DNA of 10,773 nt from Actinomycetota bacterium (GTDB lineage Bacteria; Actinomycetota; UBA4738; HRBIN12): assembly GCA_004366195.1 (NCBI GenBank), contig SIRV01000028.1, positions 1 to 10,773 on the forward strand, read 5' to 3'. Made by a program: the position numbers and the translations under genes. Below, in pieces: positions 6,702 to 10,773 of the stretch. Numbering within the stretch: position 1 is the stretch's first letter; each line of letters starts with the position of its first letter. The notes under the pieces are model-generated. The model had not been told where the DNA came from. It searched no databases and saw only the letters and a program-made list of their open reading frames with translations.

Positions 6702-7268
6702 ATGATCCGCGCGGCCCGGACCCTCGTCGCCTGCCTGGTCGTTGCGGCGCTGGTGCCGGTCTCGGGTCCCTCCTCGACCGGGATGGGGTCGGCCGACGCC
6801 GGGCCCCTCCTGCGCGCCGCCGCGACGCAGGCCCGCATGCGGGGCGACTGGTCGTGGCCGGTCGTCGGCCCGGTGATCCGGGACTTCGACCCACCGGAGC
6901 AGCCTTACGGCGCGGGGCACCGCGGCGTGGACATCGCGACGGCGGCGGGCACGCCGGTCCTCGCGCCGGCGGCCGGCGTGGTGAGCTTCGCCGGGAAGGT
7001 GGGCGGGGAGCTGTTCGTGACGCTGGATCACGGGCAGGGCCTCCGAAGCACGTACTCGTGGCTCTCGGCGATCTTCGTGCGCGAGGGCGACGTCGTGGCC
7101 GTGGGGGCGCCGGTGGCGCTCTCGGGACGCGGCCACGCCGGCTCCACGATCCCCCACCTCCATCTGGGGGCTCGGCTCGACGGAGCGTACGTCGACCCCC
7201 TCACCTTCCTCGGGCCGGCACCGGTCCCGGAGGTGGTACACCTCGCTTCCGAGCACGCGCCGATGTGA
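6702..7268 (+). CDS. Secreted M23 family metallopeptidase
   Basis: Zinc endopeptidase of the M23 (LytM/lysostaphin) family, acting on peptidoglycan cross-bridges or stem peptides outside the membrane. It has 188 residues. An N-terminal signal sequence has Arg3/Arg6 followed by a hydrophobic core (about 8-21). A short linker leads to the M23 domain (about 50-170) with the HxxxD zinc motif H73-R-G-V-D77, the catalytic/zinc HLH pair H152/H154 in PHLHLG, and the usual GTPVLAPAAGVV and GDVVAVGAPVALSG strands. All active-site residues are present, so it should be an enzyme and not a regulatory LytM-like protein. No LysM, SH3 or coiled-coil targeting domain is attached. An M23 gene just upstream of rpsB is a conserved actinobacterial arrangement (Rv2891 in M. 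tuberculosis). The start is supported by the signal peptide and the -10 box 9 nt upstream, with no Shine-Dalgarno. Confidence 0.92.
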   Translation: MIRAARTLVACLVVAALVPVSGPSSTGMGSADAGPLLRAAATQARMRGDWSWPVVGPVIRDFDPPEQPYGAGHRGVDIATAAGTPVLAPAAGVVSFAGKVGGELFVTLDHGQGLRSTYSWLSAIFVREGDVVAVGAPVALSGRGHAGSTIPHLHLGARLDGAYVDPLTFLGPAPVPEVVHLASEHAPM

Positions 7269-7295
7269 GCCCGGTCAGGCCGGTCGTTCCGGCGA

Positions 7296-7301
7296 TACCA
7301 T
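7296..7301 (+). promoter_or_regulatory. Weak candidate -10 box ahead of the beta-propeller gene
   Basis: TACCAT fits TANNNT in the 51-nt spacer after the peptidase stop. A start of transcription about 7-9 nt downstream would give a leader of roughly 10 nt to the ATG at 7320. If real, it excludes the GTG at 7302 as the translation start. No -35 element is evident. Confidence 0.28.
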
Positions 7302-7319
7302 GTGCGCCCGCGACCGAGG

Positions 7320-8759
7320 ATGGCCCGCCTGTTCCACCACATCGACCCCGTTCGAGCGCTCGCCCGTGCCGCCTGTGTGGCGCTGGTCGCCGCGTGCGCG
7401 CTGGCGCCCGGCGCGGCGCTCGCCCATGAGCAGGCGGGGGACGTCGAGTGGTCGCAGTTCCAGGGCGGTCCGGGCCATCCCGGCGCGATCCTCGAGGCCC
7501 CGGCGCCCCCGTACCGCGAGCGCTGGCGGTTCCGGCCGTCCGCCGGGGGCATCTCTGGGGCGGTGCTCACGGGCGAGCTCGCCGTCGCGGTGGGGCGGGA
7601 CGCCGTGTACGGCATCGACGTCGCGAGCGGCGAGCAGGCCTTCGAGATCCCACGCCAGGGCGGACCGATCTCGACGCCCGCCCTCGGGACCGTCGGCGAC
7701 CGGCTCGTGCTCCTGTACCTGGAGGGGCCGCCGCGCGGCGTTCCCGGCCAGAGCCCGAGCCCCTCGCCCGAGGCCGGGACGGGGGGCACCCGCGCGAGCG
7801 AGCTCGTGGCCGTGGACCTGGCCGACCGTTCGGAGCTGTGGCGGGCTCGCCTGGACGCCACGAGCCGGAGCGGGGTCAGCGTCGCCGAGGACCTCGCGTA
7901 CGTGGGGGACGACCTCGGCGGCGTCTACGCGTTCTCGGTCGACACGGGCGCGCTGGTGTGGAAGGCGGAGGCGGTCGGGAGGGTGGACTCGCCGCCGGCG
8001 GTCGCCGACGGGCGCGTGTACGTCGCCGCGCGGAACCTCGACCAGCGCCGCGCCCAGGTCCTCGCGCTCGACGCGCGGAGCGGGGAGCGACGCTGGACCT
8101 TCTCGCCGGCGGGTGGGGCGCTCGTGGTCTCCGCCCTCTCGGCGGGGGACGGGGCCGTCGTGCTGGGGGCGGGGGACCAGCTCGTGCGGGGCCTGAGCGG
8201 CGAGGACGGGAGCCTGCGGTGGCACGCCCTCGCGCTGAACCTCTTCTCGCCGGCGAGCGCCCCCGCGTACCAGCCCGGCAACGTCTACATCGCGGACGCG
8301 GCGGGCGGCCTCTATCGGCTGAACCCGGCCGACGGCCGCCGCGACTGGGACCACCAGACGAACGCGTTGATCGTCCAGAGCTCGCCGGTCGTCGTCGGGC
8401 CGTACGTGGTCGTCGGCCTGGGGGACGGCCGCCTCGCGGCCTTCGACGCCACGAGCGGAGACCTCGTGTACGAGAGCGGGATGGCGCCGGGGCCGATCGG
8501 GCCCCTCGCCCTGTCCCACGAGGTGTTGGTGGCGCCGACGGGGGGCTCCCAGGCGGCGCTCGTCGCCTACGAGCACGATCCGGAGGGCGTCCTCGTCCGC
8601 GTCGCCTCCCCGACCATCCCCGTGCCGGCGAGCCTGGTGGGGTGGTTCGCGCTCGCGGCGGCGATCGTCGGGGTGGCCGTCCTCGTGCCGTTCCGGCTCC
8701 TCGCGCCGCGGTTCGGCCCGGCGTTCACGCGTGAGGGGTCGGTGGAGGCGGAGCCGTGA
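7320..8759 (+). CDS. Exported PQQ-type beta-propeller protein with C-terminal membrane anchor
   Basis: Extracytoplasmic protein with PQQ-like (quinoprotein-type) beta-propeller repeats, 479 residues from the ATG used here. A signal peptide (Arg12/Arg16, hydrophobic 17-34, AxA-type cleavage after Ala35) is followed by WSQFQGGPGHPG (44-55), the usual entry to these propellers. Blades carry recurring tails such as VYGIDVASGEQAFE, VYAFSVDTGALVWKA, VLALDARSGERRWTF, LYRLNPADGRRDWDH and LAAFDATSGDLVYES. A Ser/Pro/Gly-rich loop (about 140-160) interrupts one blade. One transmembrane segment (about 437-458) with a short basic then acidic tail anchors the C-terminus. No dehydrogenase active-site residues can be recognised, so binding of PQQ is not implied and a scaffold or ligand-sensing role is as likely. 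It overlaps the next gene by GTGA. The GTG at 7302 would add six residues but lies against the candidate -10 box; the ATG has GAGG unusually close to it. Confidence 0.82.
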   Translation: MARLFHHIDPVRALARAACVALVAACALAPGAALAHEQAGDVEWSQFQGGPGHPGAILEAPAPPYRERWRFRPSAGGISGAVLTGELAVAVGRDAVYGIDVASGEQAFEIPRQGGPISTPALGTVGDRLVLLYLEGPPRGVPGQSPSPSPEAGTGGTRASELVAVDLADRSELWRARLDATSRSGVSVAEDLAYVGDDLGGVYAFSVDTGALVWKAEAVGRVDSPPAVADGRVYVAARNLDQRRAQVLALDARSGERRWTFSPAGGALVVSALSAGDGAVVLGAGDQLVRGLSGEDGSLRWHALALNLFSPASAPAYQPGNVYIADAAGGLYRLNPADGRRDWDHQTNALIVQSSPVVVGPYVVVGLGDGRLAAFDATSGDLVYESGMAPGPIGPLALSHEVLVAPTGGSQAALVAYEHDPEGVLVRVASPTIPVPASLVGWFALAAAIVGVAVLVPFRLLAPRFGPAFTREGSVEAEP

Positions 8760-9700
8760 GCGGGAAGGGAAGGCCCTCGGGGCGAGCGCTCCCCCAGCGA
8801 GAGGTCGCACGACGGGAGCGGCAGGCCGAGCCGGAGGGCCCGCGCGTCCCGCGCCTGCTCGGGTGGCTGAGCGGCCCCACGATCGATACGACGTGGCCAC
8901 CGATCGGGCGGTCCCTGGGCCGCGGGTTCCTCACCGTCGGGTCCTCTCCCCTCATCCTCCTCTCCTCCTTCGGGCTCGTGTTCGCGCTGTGGGTGGCCCT
9001 CGTGGCGCTCGGCCTGGAGGGCCCCCCGGGGCGCCTGGTGAACCTCCTCGCGCTGCCGCCGGTCAGCACGTACTTCGACGCGCTGAACGGGGTGACCATC
9101 TACGGCTTCGGGCTCTTGGGGTTCCTCGCGGCCACCGGGTTCCTGCTCGTGCGGGCCCTCCTGCTCGCCGTCCTCACCGCGCTCGTCGTCCGGATCTACG
9201 AGGGGGAGGGAACCCTCGGCGAGGCGCTGCGGCGGGGCCTGAGGATCGCGCCGGTCACGGCCGTGGTCGGCCTGCTCTCGCTCTCGACGATGATCCTCGG
9301 CAGCGTGGTCCTGCCGTTCCTCGGTCCTGGGTTCGGGTTCCTCGGCTCGATCCTCCTCCTGGTGGCGGCCATGTTCTTCCTCGTCTTCGCCCCGGTGCTG
9401 GCGCTGCGCCGGCCGGACCTGCCGCTGACCGAGGTGATCCGTCGGGCGGCGCGGGCGGCCCTCATGCCCGGGAGCCGGCACCTGCTGATGAGCCTGCTCT
9501 ACATCTTCCTCGCGCTGCCCGTCCTGCTCGCCCTCACGCCGGGAGGATCGGAGCTCGGCGTGAACCCGGGCCTGGCCACCTGGGTGTGGGCCCTGCTCTG
9601 CACGTTCGTGCACCTCGGGTTCCTGGCGGCCTTCGCCTACCGGTTCATGACGGTGGAGGACGAGATCCCCGAGGAGCCGGTCCGGGCGCGGCGACGCTGA
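8756..9700 (+). CDS. Multi-spanning membrane protein of unknown function
   Basis: I do not recognise this 314-residue protein. A charged, Arg/Pro-rich cytoplasmic-type N-terminus (1-60) is followed by about six hydrophobic segments, near 65-87, 113-145 (one long or two short), 164-186, 191-215, 242-262 and 273-296. The tail is short and charged (298-314). Loops carry basic amphipathic stretches, for example EALRRGLRIAP (about 156-166) and EVIRRAARAALMPGSRH (226-242). This layout recalls the general class of small integral membrane proteins with paired helices and conserved Arg-rich loops between them, but no transporter or enzyme motif is visible. Its GTG overlaps the stop of the beta-propeller gene (GTGA), so the two are translationally coupled and their products may form one membrane complex, with the propeller outside and this protein embedded. 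It ends 8 bases before the likely rpsB -10 box. Coding status is strongly supported by the hydrophobic pattern and overlap; function is open. Confidence 0.8.
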   Translation: MSGKGRPSGRALPQREVARRERQAEPEGPRVPRLLGWLSGPTIDTTWPPIGRSLGRGFLTVGSSPLILLSSFGLVFALWVALVALGLEGPPGRLVNLLALPPVSTYFDALNGVTIYGFGLLGFLAATGFLLVRALLLAVLTALVVRIYEGEGTLGEALRRGLRIAPVTAVVGLLSLSTMILGSVVLPFLGPGFGFLGSILLLVAAMFFLVFAPVLALRRPDLPLTEVIRRAARAALMPGSRHLLMSLLYIFLALPVLLALTPGGSELGVNPGLATWVWALLCTFVHLGFLAAFAYRFMTVEDEIPEEPVRARRR

Positions 9701-9708
9701 ACCCCTGG

Positions 9709-9714
9709 TAGACT
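9709..9714 (+). promoter_or_regulatory. Candidate -10 box of the rpsB-tsf promoter
   Basis: TAGACT matches TANNNT and lies 8 bases after the stop of the membrane-protein gene. The expected transcription start is about 9721-9723, at the foot of the first leader hairpin, giving a 5' leader of about 128 nt. No good -35 is visible at 16-18 nt, where the sequence is pure G/C inside the preceding gene. Confidence 0.45.
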
Positions 9715-9721
9715 GCGCCTT

Positions 9722-9849
9722 CGCCGGCGCGAGGCGCGCCGAGCACGCACGCCCGGGGATCGCCGCCGGGGTCCCGCACCGCCGCGGTCGCGGCGCCGGG
9801 CCGGGGGCGAGGGGAACCGGGCGGAGGGACAACCGGAAGGAGGAGGCGC
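9722..9849 (+). promoter_or_regulatory. Structured 5' leader of rpsB
   Basis: The stretch before rpsB can fold into three successive hairpins: CGGCGCG/CGCGCCG (9725-9731 with 9735-9741, 3-nt loop), CCCGG/CCGGG (9752-9756 with 9766-9770, 9-nt loop) and GCCGCG/CGCGGC (9781-9786 with 9789-9794). A less structured purine-rich run follows, ending in the ribosome site. S2 autoregulates rpsB-tsf through the leader in E. coli and other bacteria, so an S2-binding role is plausible, but I cannot match this leader to a known motif. In DNA this GC-rich, short stems also arise by chance. Confidence 0.4.
9837..9846 (+). promoter_or_regulatory. Strong Shine-Dalgarno of rpsB
   Basis: AAGGAGGAGG sits just before the GTG at 9850; the GGAGG core at 9839-9843 leaves 6 nt to the start codon. 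It is one of the two strongest ribosome sites in the window (with that of dprA), contrasting with comM, xerC and the peptidase gene, which have none. It fixes the rpsB start. Confidence 0.85.
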
Positions 9850-10758
9850 GTGCCTGTCGTCACCAGGCGTGAGCTCCTCGAGGCAGGGGTGCACTTCGGG
9901 CACCAGACCCGGCGCTGGAACCCGAAGATGGGACGCTACCTGTACGGGGAGCGATCGGGCATCTACATCATCGACCTCGAGAAGACCCTCGCCGGGCTCG
10001 AGGAGGCGTACCGGTTCGTGAAGGACCTGGGGCGCCGCGGGGGGATCCTGCTGTTCGTCGGCACCAAGAAGCAGGCCCAGGAGGTCATCCGCGAGCACGC
10101 CACCCGTGTCGGCATGCCCTACGTCACCACCCGATGGCTGGGCGGCATGCTCACCAACTTCCAGACCGTCTCCCGGCGGCTGATCCGGCTCCGGGAGCTG
10201 CGCGAGATGGAGCGGACCGGCGCGTTCGACTTCCTGCCGAAGAAGGAGGCCATGCGCCTCCGGCACGAGGCCGCGAAGCTCGAGCGCAACCTCGGCGGCA
10301 TGCAGATGCTCGACCGGTTGCCGGACGCGATCTACGTCGTGGACACCAAGAAGGAGCACATCGCGGTGACCGAGGCCCGCAAGCTCGGCCTCCCGGTCGT
10401 CGCCATCGTCGACACGAACTGCGACCCCGACGAGGTCGACTACGTGATCCCCGGCAACGACGACGCGATCCGCGCCGTCTCGCTCATCACCCGGATCATC
10501 GCCGACGCCCTCGCCGAGGGCCGCCAGGAGGGTCGGGAGGCGGCGGTGACGCGCGCCACGGGCCCGGAGATCGTGCCGGAGCCCGAGCCGGAGGCGGCCG
10601 AGGTGCCGGCCGGCGCGGTGTTCGAGCCGGAGCCCGCGGCGACCGTGGGCGCCGTCTTCGAACCGGAGCCCGAGGTCGTGCCGGAGGCCGCGGGGGCCCA
10701 GGCCGAGGACGACGCCACGGCGCCTGAGGATGCGACGACCGAGGGGGCGAGCTCGTGA
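9850..10758 (+). CDS. rpsB: 30S ribosomal protein S2
   Basis: Small-subunit ribosomal protein S2, needed for late 30S assembly and for docking S1-type proteins near the Shine-Dalgarno region. It opens with the classical GVHFGHQTRRWNPKM (residues 13-27) followed by YLYGERSGIYIIDLEKT. Other family blocks are LLFVGTKKQAQEVI, TTRWLGGMLTNF, DRLPDAIYVVDTKKEHIAVTEA and PVVAIVDTNCDPDEVDYVIPGNDDAIRAV. The family core ends near residue 228. The remaining 74 or so residues form an acidic Glu/Pro/Ala/Val tail with a duplicated 12-residue unit, making the protein 302 residues against about 240 in E. coli; acidic C-terminal extensions of S2 are known in other actinobacteria. The GTG start is set by a strong ribosome site. 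tsf follows with a GTGA overlap, the conserved rpsB-tsf operon. Confidence 0.98.
   Translation: MPVVTRRELLEAGVHFGHQTRRWNPKMGRYLYGERSGIYIIDLEKTLAGLEEAYRFVKDLGRRGGILLFVGTKKQAQEVIREHATRVGMPYVTTRWLGGMLTNFQTVSRRLIRLRELREMERTGAFDFLPKKEAMRLRHEAAKLERNLGGMQMLDRLPDAIYVVDTKKEHIAVTEARKLGLPVVAIVDTNCDPDEVDYVIPGNDDAIRAVSLITRIIADALAEGRQEGREAAVTRATGPEIVPEPEPEAAEVPAGAVFEPEPAATVGAVFEPEPEVVPEAAGAQAEDDATAPEDATTEGASS
10612..10683 (+). repeat. Tandem 36-nt repeat coding for the S2 tail
   Basis: Two adjacent 36-nt units (10612-10647 and 10648-10683) each encode GAVFEPEP followed by four variable residues (AATV, then EVVP). The bases differ at several third positions (for example GAG CCG against GAA CCG), so the duplication is not recent or is kept by selection on the protein. 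A related VPEPEPEA stretch lies just upstream, at about 10574-10597. Confidence 0.75.
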
Positions 10759-10773
10759 CGGAGATCACCGCGG
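10755..10773 (+). CDS. tsf: Elongation factor Ts (5' end only)
   Basis: A GTG overlapping the rpsB stop (GTGA) begins a frame reading M-T-E-I-T-A before the window ends; EF-Ts proteins of actinobacteria commonly begin with a Met-x-x-Ile/Phe-Thr-Ala start of this kind. A purine-rich GAGGGGG lies about 8 nt upstream as the ribosome site. rpsB is followed by tsf in almost all bacteria. EF-Ts is the guanine nucleotide exchange factor for EF-Tu. Only six codons are visible, so the call rests mainly on position. Confidence 0.8.

Noticed and set aside
7302..7319. GTG at 7302 as the start of the beta-propeller gene
   Set aside because: It directly abuts the candidate -10 box, has no ribosome site, and would place six extra residues with three Arg before an already complete signal peptide. 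ATG at 7320 is preferred, though not proven.
7386..7397. VAAC in the beta-propeller signal peptide as a lipoprotein box
   Set aside because: The Cys falls in the middle of the hydrophobic core, is followed by more hydrophobic residues and a good AxA cleavage site, and the protein has its own C-terminal membrane anchor.
9721..9849. A tRNA or small RNA gene in the rpsB leader
   Set aside because: The hairpins do not form a cloverleaf and no T-loop sequence or anticodon arm can be made; leader structure is the simpler reading.
1..10773. CRISPR arrays, insertion-sequence ends, attachment sites
   Set aside because: No spaced direct repeats, no transposase reading frame, and no flanking inverted repeats were seen; the only tandem repeat is the coding one in rpsB.

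Overview
This is a very GC-rich (about three quarters G+C by eye), gene-dense piece of a bacterial chromosome with every intact gene on the + strand. The order comM - dprA - xerC - whiG - M23 peptidase - rpsB - tsf is the conserved actinobacterial block also known around rpsB in Streptomyces and Mycobacterium. A WhiG-type sigma factor and TANNNT-type -10 boxes very close to start codons agree with Actinobacteriota. I cannot place the organism below phylum from this window.

Layout: (1) 11-1635, a PiT phosphate transporter and its DUF47/PhoU-like partner, overlapping by one base. (2) 1670-4367, comM/yifB (AAA+ helicase) and dprA (RecA loader), overlapping by 11 bases: a DNA-uptake/recombination pair. 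(3) 4368-4677, a gap with no intact gene but with an antisense, twice-frameshifted remnant of a metallo-beta-lactamase-fold hydrolase, plus the likely xerC promoter. (4) 4678-6617, xerC and whiG, overlapping by ATGA. (5) 6702-7268, a secreted M23 peptidase. (6) 7320-9700, an exported PQQ-type beta-propeller with a C-terminal membrane anchor, overlapping by GTGA with an unrecognised multi-spanning membrane protein. (7) 9701-9849, a long GC-rich leader with three hairpins. (8) 9850-10773, rpsB and the first six codons of tsf, overlapping by GTGA.

The genes mostly serve housekeeping roles: phosphate entry, recombination and chromosome dimer resolution, developmental or motility transcription, wall remodelling, and translation. 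The propeller/membrane-protein pair is the part I could not match to a known function, and it sits inside an otherwise conserved neighbourhood. Other points that stand out are the MBL-fold pseudogene, two starts with no visible Shine-Dalgarno lying exactly 9 nt after a TANNNT box (probably leaderless), a histone-H1-like Lys/Ala tail on the sigma factor, and a repeated acidic tail on ribosomal protein S2. I see no rRNA, tRNA, CRISPR array, insertion sequence or phage gene.
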